A DNA stretch of 39,425 nucleotides, taken from an uncultured Prevotella sp. GTDB taxonomy: Bacteria; Bacteroidota; Bacteroidia; Bacteroidales; Bacteroidaceae. Below the pieces are notes generated by a model, which saw only the letters and a list, made by a program, of their open reading frames with translations, was not told the origin of the DNA and searched no databases. Each line of letters opens with the position of its first letter. Within the stretch, counting starts at the first letter, position 1. Below, in pieces: positions 24,391 to 31,631 of the stretch. Position numbers and translations under genes: made by a program. Where the stretch lies: contig CABUHE010000020.1 in NCBI GenBank assembly GCA_902491375.1, positions 1-39,425 on the forward strand, read 5' to 3'.

Positions 24391-25116
24391 ATGAATTTTC
24401 ACGAAGGAGAGATAATCTGTATTGACAAGCCCTACGGCATGTCCAGTTTCGGTGCCTTGGCACGTGTGCGCTACCTGATATCGCAGCGTCTTGGTGTTAA
24501 ACGCATGAAGACAGGTCACGCCGGAACGCTCGATCCACTTGCTACTGGAGTGCTTGTGCTTTGTACGGGCCGTGCCACCAAGCGTATAGAAAGCCTGCAG
24601 GCTGACATCAAGGAGTATAAAGCTACGCTTCAGCTCGGTGCCACCACGGCCAGCTTTGACATGGAACATCCTGTTGACGCGACGTATCCGACTGAGCATA
24701 TCACGCGTGAACTTATCGAGGAAACTCTCAAGACGTTTATCGGCGAGATACAGCAGGTGCCGCCGGCATATTCGGCCTGCAAGGTAAACGGCGACCGTGC
24801 TTACGAGCTTATGCGTAAAGGACGCGACGTGGAGCTGAAGCCTAAGACTCTGCGCATTGACGAGATAGAGCTTACATCGTTCTCGCCTGAGCTTATGCAG
24901 ATGTCCATCCGTGTAGTCTGCGGTAAGGGAACATACATCAGGGCACTTGCACGCGACATCGGTCAGGCGCTCGGCAGTGGCGCGTATCTTACGGCACTGA
25001 GGCGTACCAGAGTAGGGAATATCCGCGTGGAAGACTGCATCAGGCTCGACGATTTTCCACAATGGCTTGACAATCAGACAATAGAAGATATAATTACGGA
25101 GGAAAACAAAATATGA
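24391..25116 (+). CDS. truB: tRNA pseudouridine-55 synthase
   Basis: This encodes 241 residues. The catalytic Asp48 lies in GHAGTLDPLATGVLVLCTG. Other TruB motifs are IDKPYGMSSF near the start, VPPAYSACKVNGDRAYELMRKG (about 128-149) and GKGTYIRALARDIG (about 177-190). It makes pseudouridine 55 in the T-loop of tRNAs. It lacks a long PUA-like C-terminal domain, as is common for short TruB forms. It starts 6 bases after uppP and overlaps queA by the 4-base ATGA, a sign of translational coupling between two tRNA modification genes. Confidence 0.96.
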   Translation: MNFHEGEIICIDKPYGMSSFGALARVRYLISQRLGVKRMKTGHAGTLDPLATGVLVLCTGRATKRIESLQADIKEYKATLQLGATTASFDMEHPVDATYPTEHITRELIEETLKTFIGEIQQVPPAYSACKVNGDRAYELMRKGRDVELKPKTLRIDEIELTSFSPELMQMSIRVVCGKGTYIRALARDIGQALGSGAYLTALRRTRVGNIRVEDCIRLDDFPQWLDNQTIEDIITEENKI

Positions 25117-26231
25117 AACTGTCACAATTTAAGTTTAAGTTGCCCGAGGAGCTGATAGCCCTCAACCCGCCGTACCACCGCGACGAGTGCCGGCTTATGG
25201 TCATACACAGGGTTTCTCAGAAGATAGATATGTACAGGAAGGACGAGAACGGAGAGCCTTTGAAAGATGAGGAAGGTAATCCTGTGTATCTTGATTTCCG
25301 CAATGTACTTGACTATTTTGACGAGGGCGACGCGTTCATCTTCAATGACACGAAGGTGTTCCCTGCGCGACTTTATGGAACAAAAGAGAAGACCGACGCC
25401 AAGATAGAAGTGTTCCTCCTGCGCGAGCTGAACGAGGAGATGCGTCTTTGGGACGTCCTTGTTGAGCCTGCCCGCAAGATACGAATAGGCAATAAGCTGT
25501 TCTTTGACGATAGCGGAACAATGGTGGCAGAGGTTATCGACAACACTACAAGCCGCGGACGTACGCTGCGCTTCCTTTATGACTGTCCTCACGACGAGTT
25601 CAAGCGCGATCTGTATGCTCTCGGCGAGGCTCCGCTGCCTCATTATATAGTTGACCGCCGCCAGGCCACACCTGAGGATTTGGACGATTTCCAGTGCATC
25701 TATGCCAAGAACGAGGGTGCCGTTACGGCTCCTGCATCAGGCCTTCACTTCAGCCGCGAGCTGATGAAACGCATGGAAATAAAGGGCATCGAGTTTGCAT
25801 TCATCACCCTACACTGCGCTCTCGGCAACTTCCACGATATAGAAGTCGAGGACCTTACGAAGCATAAGATGGACTCCGAGCAGATGTTTATCGGAGCCGA
25901 GGCATGCAAGACCGTGAACACTGCCAAGCAGAACGGACACCACGTGTGCGCAGTAGGCACAAGTGTAATCAAGGCTACCGAGACCGCCGTAGGCACGGAC
26001 AAGATGCTCAAGGAGTATGAGGGCTGGACCAACAAGTTCATCTTCCCGCCTTACGAGTTCGGTGTTGCAGACTCGATGATAGCCAACTTCTATCATCCGC
26101 TGTCTCCGCTGCTCATGTCAACTGCTGCGTTCGGCGGTTACGAGCTTGTTATGCAGGCTTACGACATGGCCGTAAAGAACGGATATAAGTTCGGATGTTA
26201 TGGCGATGCGATGCTCATCGTTAATGACTGA
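25113..26231 (+). CDS. queA: S-adenosylmethionine:tRNA ribosyltransferase-isomerase
   Basis: This encodes 372 residues. Family motifs include FNDTKVFPARL (about 76-86), APASGLHFS (about 207-215), and GTSVIKATETA followed by NKFIFPPYEFGVADSMIANFHP-like sequence near the C-terminus. It transfers the ribosyl moiety of AdoMet to 7-aminomethyl-7-deazaguanine in tRNA, making epoxyqueuosine. A short hydrophilic insert (about 40-58, DENGEPLKDEEGNPV) lengthens it compared with the approximately 350-residue E. coli form. The ATG overlaps the truB stop. A purine-rich tract follows the stop and pairs partly with the 66-bp repeats. Confidence 0.96.
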   Translation: MKLSQFKFKLPEELIALNPPYHRDECRLMVIHRVSQKIDMYRKDENGEPLKDEEGNPVYLDFRNVLDYFDEGDAFIFNDTKVFPARLYGTKEKTDAKIEVFLLRELNEEMRLWDVLVEPARKIRIGNKLFFDDSGTMVAEVIDNTTSRGRTLRFLYDCPHDEFKRDLYALGEAPLPHYIVDRRQATPEDLDDFQCIYAKNEGAVTAPASGLHFSRELMKRMEIKGIEFAFITLHCALGNFHDIEVEDLTKHKMDSEQMFIGAEACKTVNTAKQNGHHVCAVGTSVIKATETAVGTDKMLKEYEGWTNKFIFPPYEFGVADSMIANFYHPLSPLLMSTAAFGGYELVMQAYDMAVKNGYKFGCYGDAMLIVND

Positions 26232-26233
26232 TT

Positions 26234-26265
26234 AAGTGAAGAGTTAAGAGTGAAAAGTGAAGAAT
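26234..26265. repeat. Purine-rich inverted relative of the 66-bp repeat
   Basis: This tract of GTGAAGA/GTTAAGA-like heptamers begins 3 bases after the queA stop. It is close to the reverse complement of the CTTCACT-rich part of each downstream 66-bp unit, for example 26334-26365. A transcript could form a long imperfect stem with any of the three copies. Confidence 0.6.
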
Positions 26266-26306
26266 CCATTACCCAATAACAGACTTGTTATTTTTTCACT
26301 TTTCAC

Positions 26307-26504
26307 TTTTATCTTTTCACTTATTAGCTATTCGATTCTTCACTCTTAGTTCTTCACTCTTCACTTACTTGCTTTTATCTTTTCACTTATTATCTATTCG
26401 ATTCTTCACTCTTAGTTCTTCACTCTTCACTTACTTGCTTTTATCTTTTCACTTACTTGCTATTCGATTCTTCACTCTTAGTTCTTCACTATTCACTTAA
26501 AACA
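26307..26504 (+). repeat. Tandem 66-bp minisatellite (3 copies) upstream of folK
   Basis: Copies lie at 26307-26372, 26373-26438 and 26439-26504. Copies 1 and 2 differ at one base; copy 3 differs in a few and ends at the folK ATG. Each unit is pyrimidine-rich on the plus strand and built from heptamers such as CTTCACT, CTTAGTT and TTTTCAC. The 66-bp length keeps an open frame through all copies, but the translation is Phe/Ser/Leu-rich with no sign of being a real protein. Confidence 0.85.
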
Positions 26505-26921
26505 ATGCACACTGTTTATCTCGGTTTAGGCTCCAATCTTGGTGACAGACATGCCAATATATCAGCTGCCGTGCGCCTTTTAGGCGAGCGACTGGGCAGA
26601 GTTGTGCGTACGTCTTCCATGTATGAGACTGAGCCGTGGGGCTTTTCATCACAGAACATGTTTGTCAATGCCGCAGTGTGTGTTGAGACTTTGCTCACTC
26701 CGCGTGAGGTTCTTGCTGTCACGCAGGCCATTGAACGGGAAATGGGACGCACGCAGAAGTCTGTCGGCGGACAGTATCATGACAGGACAATCGACATAGA
26801 CATCCTGCTGTATGACGACCTCCATGTGGATGAACCCGACCTGAAGATACCTCATCCTCTGATGTACGAGCGCGATTTCGTTATGCGACCGCTAGGTGAG
26901 ATACTTGAACATACAACCTGA
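26505..26921 (+). CDS. folK: 2-amino-4-hydroxy-6-hydroxymethyldihydropteridine diphosphokinase (HPPK)
   Basis: This encodes 138 residues from ATG at 26505. An in-frame start at 26457 lies inside the repeat and would add 16 unrelated residues. The protein opens with the family motif YLGLGSNLGDR. The pterin-pyrophosphokinase signature DRTIDIDILLYDD is at about 91-103, carrying the paired Asp residues that bind magnesium, followed by IPHPLMYERDFVMRPL. It transfers pyrophosphate from ATP to the pterin in folate synthesis. The 66-bp repeat array abuts its start codon, so repeat number could alter its leader. Confidence 0.94.
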   Translation: MHTVYLGLGSNLGDRHANISAAVRLLGERLGRVVRTSSMYETEPWGFSSQNMFVNAAVCVETLLTPREVLAVTQAIEREMGRTQKSVGGQYHDRTIDIDILLYDDLHVDEPDLKIPHPLMYERDFVMRPLGEILEHTT

Positions 26922-26938
26922 AAAACATCAATAATACC

Positions 26939-27226
26939 ATGAGAATGATTTCTGACGAAGACCTGCACATTAGCTGGGATGATGTTTGCGATGTCCTTGC
27001 AGGCATCATGCTGGTGCTTAGCCGCTGTTTTAAGCATATAGATGGCGTGCCCGTATGGATATTACTGTTGGTGGCCTTGTTTGCCATTGTGCTTGGAGTG
27101 GTGGAGTTTGTGAAGTTCTGTAAGAGAAAGAAGAACGGCAGACGCAGGTCATACGGCTTCGCTTTCCGCATATTATTCGTATTGTGGGGTATCAGTTTCG
27201 TAGTAAAGGCGTTCAGTCTGTTGTAA
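26939..27226 (+). CDS. Small membrane protein
   Basis: This encodes 95 residues. A hydrophilic amphipathic N-terminus (about 1-35) precedes a hydrophobic helix at about 43-62, a very basic loop (KRKKNGRRRSYG, about 66-77) and a second helix at about 78-94. The basic loop should face the cytoplasm. It begins 17 bases after folK, so it may be cotranscribed, and two more small membrane proteins follow. No known family recognised. Confidence 0.6.
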   Translation: MRMISDEDLHISWDDVCDVLAGIMLVLSRCFKHIDGVPVWILLLVALFAIVLGVVEFVKFCKRKKNGRRRSYGFAFRILFVLWGISFVVKAFSLL

Positions 27227-27260
27227 TGTCAGTTGATGTTTAACCTATAAATATATTGCC

Positions 27261-27524
27261 ATGAACAATCTACTTGCTAAGTTTTTTTATTACGCCGACA
27301 TGTTTTTCATGATGGTGTTCATAGTCGCTGCATTGGGTATTCAGATAAAATGGCTGTCAATAGCAAGCTCTGTGGCGCTGCTGCTGTTCGGTTGTGCAGG
27401 CGTAATACACGCTTTGTTGAAACGCAACGGACGTCCTGCGAACTACCTGTACATTTGCGCATTGGACGCTCTCATTGGTTTTGTAGCTGTAGTATGGGGA
27501 TTTGCCGGCGGTTGGTGGAACTGA
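27261..27524 (+). CDS. Small three-helix membrane protein
   Basis: This encodes 87 residues with hydrophobic helices at about 12-28, 31-52 and 64-83 and a basic loop (LKRNGRPAN) before the last. Its size and layout match the 27537 gene product and the pair at 1277-1893. The next gene starts 12 bases after its stop, indicating cotranscription. Function unknown. Confidence 0.6.
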   Translation: MNNLLAKFFYYADMFFMMVFIVAALGIQIKWLSIASSVALLLFGCAGVIHALLKRNGRPANYLYICALDALIGFVAVVWGFAGGWWN

Positions 27525-27536
27525 TTTTCAAGGCTT

Positions 27537-27788
27537 ATGAATAAGGAAACAATACTTGCGTGGTTTGTTGTCGTTGTGTATTTGCTGCTTGCAGCCCTTC
27601 TTTGGCTCGCATTCTCGCAGTTCGGCTCAAGTCTTTTCGTTGCCGTTTCGGCGGTGCTTATGCTTGCAGGATGCATAGGAACGGTGCTTTCGCTTATGTG
27701 TCACGACAGCTTGAAGAGTCCCCGTCTTGTGCTGTATCTTGTCGTGCTGCTTGGCGGTGTGCTGTTTACGTCGCTGCCGTTTGTTTAA
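27537..27788 (+). CDS. Small three-helix membrane protein
   Basis: This encodes 83 residues with helices at about 8-28, 32-52 and 63-82 and a short polar loop (CHDSLKSPR) between helices 2 and 3. It is the last gene of the small-membrane-protein run after folK and is followed by a terminator shared with rpsO. No motif suggests an activity. Confidence 0.6.
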   Translation: MNKETILAWFVVVVYLLLAALLWLAFSQFGSSLFVAVSAVLMLAGCIGTVLSLMCHDSLKSPRLVLYLVVLLGGVLFTSLPFV

Positions 27789-27831
27789 TGCAGCCGTTAG
27801 GCGTTTCGCCTGTGACAATGCTATAAAATAA

Positions 27832-27880
27832 AAACTCCGGAATTGTCTGTGATGACATTCCGGAGTTTCGGTTTCTTTTA
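27832..27880. terminator. Bidirectional terminator between the small membrane genes and rpsO
   Basis: AAACTCCGGAAT (27832-27843) and ATTCCGGAGTTT (27857-27868) form a perfect 12-bp stem with a 13-base loop. T-rich sequence lies on both sides: TTTCTTTT on the plus strand, TTTTATTTT on the minus strand. Confidence 0.8.
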
Positions 27881-27902
27881 AGCTATTCTTCTGTGCTTTG
27901 AC

Positions 27903-28172
27903 TTAACGGCGGAGGCCGAGAGCCTTAACGATAGCACGGTAACGCTCGATGTCGCGCTTGTAGAGATAGTCCAGAAGGCGACGGCGCTTACCTACGAGGA
28001 TAGTCAGTGAACGCTGTGTCACGTGATCCTTGTGGTTCTTCTTAAGGTGCTCTGTCAAGTGGGCAATACGGTATGAGAACAATGCTATCTGGCTCTCTGC
28101 TGAACCAGTGTCAGTGTTAGACTTTCCGTACTTGCCGAAGATTTCCTGCTTTTTAGCTTGGTCTAAATACAT
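27903..28172 (-). CDS. rpsO: 30S ribosomal protein S15
   Basis: This encodes 89 residues, exactly the family length. The signature DTGSAESQIALFSYRIAHLTEHLKKNHKDH is at about 21-50, followed by SLTILVGKRRRLLDYLYKRD, the helices that contact 16S rRNA. It is an early assembly protein of the small subunit. It is transcribed alone with a leader of about 100 bases from the 28281-28310 promoter. In other bacteria S15 represses its own mRNA through such leaders; the sequence of this leader does not prove that here. Confidence 0.97.
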   Translation of the reverse strand: MYLDQAKKQEIFGKYGKSNTDTGSAESQIALFSYRIAHLTEHLKKNHKDHVTQRSLTILVGKRRRLLDYLYKRDIERYRAIVKALGLRR

Positions 28173-28280
28173 TTGTTTTTGATTGATTAAAAGTTTTTGA
28201 ATTACATCCTTCCGACGGTATGTGCCTTAATCACTGTCACTTCCATCGTCGAATGCATCGGATTTTCCGAAATTCGGCTG

Positions 28281-28310
28281 CAAAGTTACAAAATTATTGT
28301 GACTATCAAA
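28281..28310 (-). promoter_or_regulatory. Promoter for rpsO
   Basis: On the minus strand TTTG (28310-28307) and TAACTTTG (28288-28281) are 18 bases apart. The start would be near 28274, giving a leader of about 100 bases that contains the palindrome CCGAATTTCGG near its 5' end. Confidence 0.6.
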
Positions 28311-28365
28311 ACTTTTGTTGTCTTTTTAATTACCTTTGTCGTGAAAACCGTCTTATTTTGTTTCT

Positions 28366-30066
28366 ATGGAAAGATATTTGTCGTTCTTACAGCGTTTATG
28401 GCACAGGGCGTCGGCTTCCGGCCGTCTGCCTGTAGCCGTGTTGGTATTGTTGTTGTGTCTGTCGCTGTTGAGAGGTCTTCAGGGACTGAACCTGAGCGAT
28501 GACGGTTTTGTGCTGTCGGCATATATAGCCATATTCTCTTCGCCCGGCTCAGTGGCTTATTCGTTTTTGTATTATTGGCTCGTGAATGTCGGCGGACTAT
28601 GGAATTGGGCTTTCGGCGACTTCGGAATATACGGTTTCAGAGTACTTGAGTGTGTCTTCCTTGCATTAAATTCTCTTCTAGTTTACAGTCTTGCAATGAC
28701 GGCCGAAATAAAACGGATATACGCCGCTGTGGCTCTCGTATTCGTGTTCTCGATGCTTTACTGGATAGAAGTCTTCGAGTATAACACGTTTTCGGCATTT
28801 GCTGCCTTGCTTATGTCGCTGTTTATGTTGAAGGCATTGGTGCGGAAGCGGTTTATCTGGATGTTCGTTGCCGGTGTGGTCTATGGTTTTGGCATATTCG
28901 TACGCCTTCCCAATGCCGCCTTATGCGCGCTTATATTGGTTTTAATACCGTTCTGTCTGTATGAGAAAGATTTGCAACTGACATTCAAGATGTTGGGATT
29001 TGCCGTGGCAGGAACGGCTACGGGCGTCGCATTGACGTTTGCCTATATGTATGCTATGGGGCATTTGCCTTACTTTACAGAGGCTTTTGAGACTATAAGT
29101 TTTCTCGTGAACGATGCCGGCAATTCACATTCTACGGGCAGCATGCTTTATTCTTTATTGGCCAATTACGCCCGTGTGGCGATGTGTTTTGTCGCTTTCT
29201 CATTTTGTCCTGTGTTGTATGTACTGTTATGCAGGCAGAAGTGGAGCGGAAAGATTTTCCTGTTTCTCACGGTTCTGTTACTTGCCGTTCATGTCTTTTC
29301 AGTCTTTCTGTGCCTCAGAAATGCCGGTTTCATAATGAATGCCATGGCGATTGCCTCTTGTGTTTATGCCGTTTATGTTTGCAGGAGTTCGTCTTCTGTG
29401 GTATATCTTGCCTGCCTGGCTTTGGGCATGGCTCTGTTTTTGCCTTTGGGCAGTGACAACGGCATAGCTACTTTTGGTGTTCATAATCTGTGGCTCGCAC
29501 TCCTCTTTGTGCCGTTGTCGGCTGCGTTGTGGCTCCGCAGGCATTCCGGCAGGCATCTCATAGTACATCTGCTGTTTGTTGTCATAACGTCAGGACTGGT
29601 TCTCGCACGCAATGCTTACGGCACGTTCTTGCCTGCTTATTATGAAGGCGGAACACGTGCTGATGATGTCTGTCTTGTGGACAGTTCAGCAGGAAATGTC
29701 CTGACTGACGCCAAGACGTCTTCAGACGTGCGTGGGATACTTACCGCGATGGACAGGACAACAGCCGAAGGCGACACCGTTTTGACAGTAGGCGACATTC
29801 CGCTGCTGCATTATCTTACACGCACGGTGCCTTATCTGCGTAACACGTGGCCGTGGATTTTCGGTGAAGGCTATTGCCGGCGTCAGTTGGGCAGTGTCCG
29901 TTCTGCCGGCGGAGCGTTGCCGGTTGTCGTGTTTGCGCGTAAAGATATGATGCCCGGCGACGGCCGTTATCAGTTGTTCCGTGAGTTTCTGAAGGATAAC
30001 GGATATTCTGCTGAATATTCAAATGATGCGTTCGTCTTGTTTGTTCCGCCTTCATGCGCTGACTGA
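28366..30066 (+). CDS. Multi-spanning membrane protein resembling GT-C glycosyltransferases
   Basis: This encodes 566 residues with about ten to twelve hydrophobic segments between residues 20 and 410 and a soluble tail at about 420-566. After the first helix comes an acidic pair in LNLSDDGFVLSAY, placed as in the first periplasmic loop of GT-C enzymes, which use polyprenyl-phosphate sugars. The overall layout, helices then a C-terminal periplasmic domain, also fits, but no signature proves sugar transfer. It could instead be a polymer-biogenesis protein of unknown role. TACCTTTG at 28331-28338 is a possible -7 element, placed close to the rpsO promoter, so the genes are divergent. Confidence 0.7.
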   Translation: MERYLSFLQRLWHRASASGRLPVAVLVLLLCLSLLRGLQGLNLSDDGFVLSAYIAIFSSPGSVAYSFLYYWLVNVGGLWNWAFGDFGIYGFRVLECVFLALNSLLVYSLAMTAEIKRIYAAVALVFVFSMLYWIEVFEYNTFSAFAALLMSLFMLKALVRKRFIWMFVAGVVYGFGIFVRLPNAALCALILVLIPFCLYEKDLQLTFKMLGFAVAGTATGVALTFAYMYAMGHLPYFTEAFETISFLVNDAGNSHSTGSMLYSLLANYARVAMCFVAFSFCPVLYVLLCRQKWSGKIFLFLTVLLLAVHVFSVFLCLRNAGFIMNAMAIASCVYAVYVCRSSSSVVYLACLALGMALFLPLGSDNGIATFGVHNLWLALLFVPLSAALWLRRHSGRHLIVHLLFVVITSGLVLARNAYGTFLPAYYEGGTRADDVCLVDSSAGNVLTDAKTSSDVRGILTAMDRTTAEGDTVLTVGDIPLLHYLTRTVPYLRNTWPWIFGEGYCRRQLGSVRSAGGALPVVVFARKDMMPGDGRYQLFREFLKDNGYSAEYSNDAFVLFVPPSCAD

Positions 30067-30736
30067 CAATCTGCCGTTAAAACGGCGGTAGTGCTTACAA
30101 GTTGATTTTCCGTAATGCTCTTATTTTGCGTTTTTATGGAAAATAAATCATCAGGACGTAAATAACGCCATAAAACGCGTGCAATCGTAAAGTGCATAAA
30201 GACAGTTTCTTATGTACGTAAGACGGCTTGTTGTGCAATCTTTAATGGCTTTAAACGGTGCGGGAAGCCACCTCCCGTGATGCAGGAAGCCACCTCCCGC
30301 AGTTCGGGAAGCCACCTCCTGCAATGCAAAAGGCCACCTCCTGCAATGCAAAAGGCCACCTCCTGCAATGCAAAAGGCCATCTTTTGCAGTGTAAAATGC
30401 CATAAACAGCATTGCGAAATGGCATAATCTGCTGCAAGAGAGGCCGTGTGCTGCCCTCATGTTAGCTATTTTACACAAAACGACGGACATTCTGCCGTTG
30501 ACATATTGACCGTAATTTGTCATGTTTTGTGACATTCTGCATTGCTCTAAAATGTGTGATTATTGTGCCGTAAAAATACGGCAGGTAGTATGTCACGGCA
30601 TAAGGCTTTCAGCCGTAAACGCATTGTCAGGGTTCTGTTTTATGCAAATATTAGGCTTTTTAGTAACAATCCGGCAAATCATTCATGACTGTCAGTATTA
30701 AATTATACGGCTGACCGGCATTTTAACATTCATGTC
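30067..30736. other. Long gene-free region carrying repeat array C
   Basis: About 670 bases without a believable gene. It contains the eight-unit 22-bp array (30260-30435), the direct repeat GACATTCTGC (30486-30495 and 30531-30540), and a small hairpin TGCCGT/ACGGCA near 30568-30584. Minus-strand open frames across the array simply translate the repeats. Confidence 0.55.
30260..30435. repeat. 22-bp degenerate palindrome array C (8 units, GC-rich variant)
   Basis: Eight units of exactly 22 bp start at 30260, 30282, 30304, 30326, 30348, 30370, 30392 and 30414. Units 4 and 5 are identical. Unit 6 keeps the full form GCAAAAG-GCCAT-CTTTTGC. Units 1-3 have GC-rich arms (CGGGAAG...CTCCCG), where both arms changed together in units 1 and 2. 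Units 7 and 8 are decayed. The core GCCACCTCC is almost constant in units 1-5. Confidence 0.85.
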
Positions 30737-30767
30737 TTTGTTCTTGCAACAATTCTTAATATCTTTG
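30737..30767 (+). promoter_or_regulatory. Bacteroidetes-type promoter for the orphan lipoprotein
   Basis: TTTG at 30737-30740 and TATCTTTG at 30760-30767 are exactly 19 bases apart, a perfect consensus match. The leader to ATG at 30832 is about 58 bases and contains AGGAGG at 30820-30825. Confidence 0.75.
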
Positions 30768-30831
30768 CGGTAAATAAATCGACGAAACTGTTTTTACGCA
30801 GACAGATACAAAAAAACACAGGAGGTAGAGA

Positions 30832-31452
30832 ATGAAAGGTTACATTAAAAACATTTTTCTGTTAGCTGCCATATTCACATTGGTATGTTGCAGCGAGGAT
30901 ATTGATTTTCCATTGAGAGGCAAACTGGATGAAATGACGACGGCAGACGGCAACAGTATAAAAGTAAGGAACGATACGCTCTGCATCTTTCCGACAGACG
31001 ACTTTGAGCTTTTCGGCACTAATGTTGTTGACGAAAACAATGTGGAGGTGCTGAAAAGATATACTGACAGCAAAACAGACTTCTATTGGATGAAGGCAAA
31101 GCTTGGCGCATGGTGCGAGGAGATGGGGCTTGACAGCAACAAGGAATATCTGATAAGAAGGGAATATTATTATCAGGCAATAGCCGGTAATGGCGATTAC
31201 GTTTTCTGTCCGTTCGTCCCTGACGGCAAACACATGGGCCTCGTGGAACGTGGCGACGGCGATTTTGCGATAGGATACAGGGGTGGTCCTAACGCTTATA
31301 TTGACGAAACCGATGTGATGGGAAACTGTAAGACGATGATAATACACATAGGCTACGACTCCGACGGCAACGTTGTGGACAAGTATTTCCCGTGTCAGCC
31401 CAAAGATTTGGAGTGGCATTACTCTTGGTTTGATATGAGTTCTGTTATCTGA
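30832..31452 (+). CDS. Orphan lipoprotein of unknown function
   Basis: This encodes 206 residues. The signal peptide ends in a lipobox (FTLVCC, Cys at about 20-21) followed by SEDIDF, so it is membrane-anchored and possibly surface-exposed. The mature part has no known domain. It is rich in Asp, Tyr and Gly, with REYYYQAIAGNGDYVFCPFVPDG and a WHYSWFDM ending. It has its own promoter and an unusual AGGAGG six bases before ATG. typA follows after 180 bases with a separate -7 element. Confidence 0.7.
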   Translation: MKGYIKNIFLLAAIFTLVCCSEDIDFPLRGKLDEMTTADGNSIKVRNDTLCIFPTDDFELFGTNVVDENNVEVLKRYTDSKTDFYWMKAKLGAWCEEMGLDSNKEYLIRREYYYQAIAGNGDYVFCPFVPDGKHMGLVERGDGDFAIGYRGGPNAYIDETDVMGNCKTMIIHIGYDSDGNVVDKYFPCQPKDLEWHYSWFDMSSVI

Positions 31453-31600
31453 CCGGTATAAAAAGCGGACAGTGATGATTAGACATTTATTTCGTGTTTT
31501 GCCTGTTGCTGTCCCCTTTTTCTCTTTTTTCTTTGCATCAAAATAGCCTTTTATATTGTATTTTTTTAAATCTCTTTTCTTAATTCTTAATTTAATAATG

Positions 31601-31608
31601 TAACTTTG
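31601..31608 (+). promoter_or_regulatory. Candidate -7 element for typA
   Basis: TAACTTTG matches TAnnTTTG and lies 23 bases before the typA ATG. The upstream region is T-rich without an exact TTTG. Confidence 0.5.
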
Positions 31609-31631
31609 CACCCGAATTTTAAGGTATTAGT

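Noticed and set aside
24103..25125. 340-residue minus-strand open frame across uppP and truB
   Set aside because: Both plus-strand genes have full catalytic motifs and tight operon spacing, so this is an antisense shadow.
26285..26500. 71-residue Phe/Ser/Leu-rich reading frame before folK
   Set aside because: It is only the translation of the 66-bp repeat, whose length is a multiple of three, so it stays open by default.
30151..30535. Overlapping minus-strand reading frames with WPFALQEVA-like repeats
   Set aside because: They translate the 22-bp array; three overlapping frames are all open for the same reason and none has a start context or partner.
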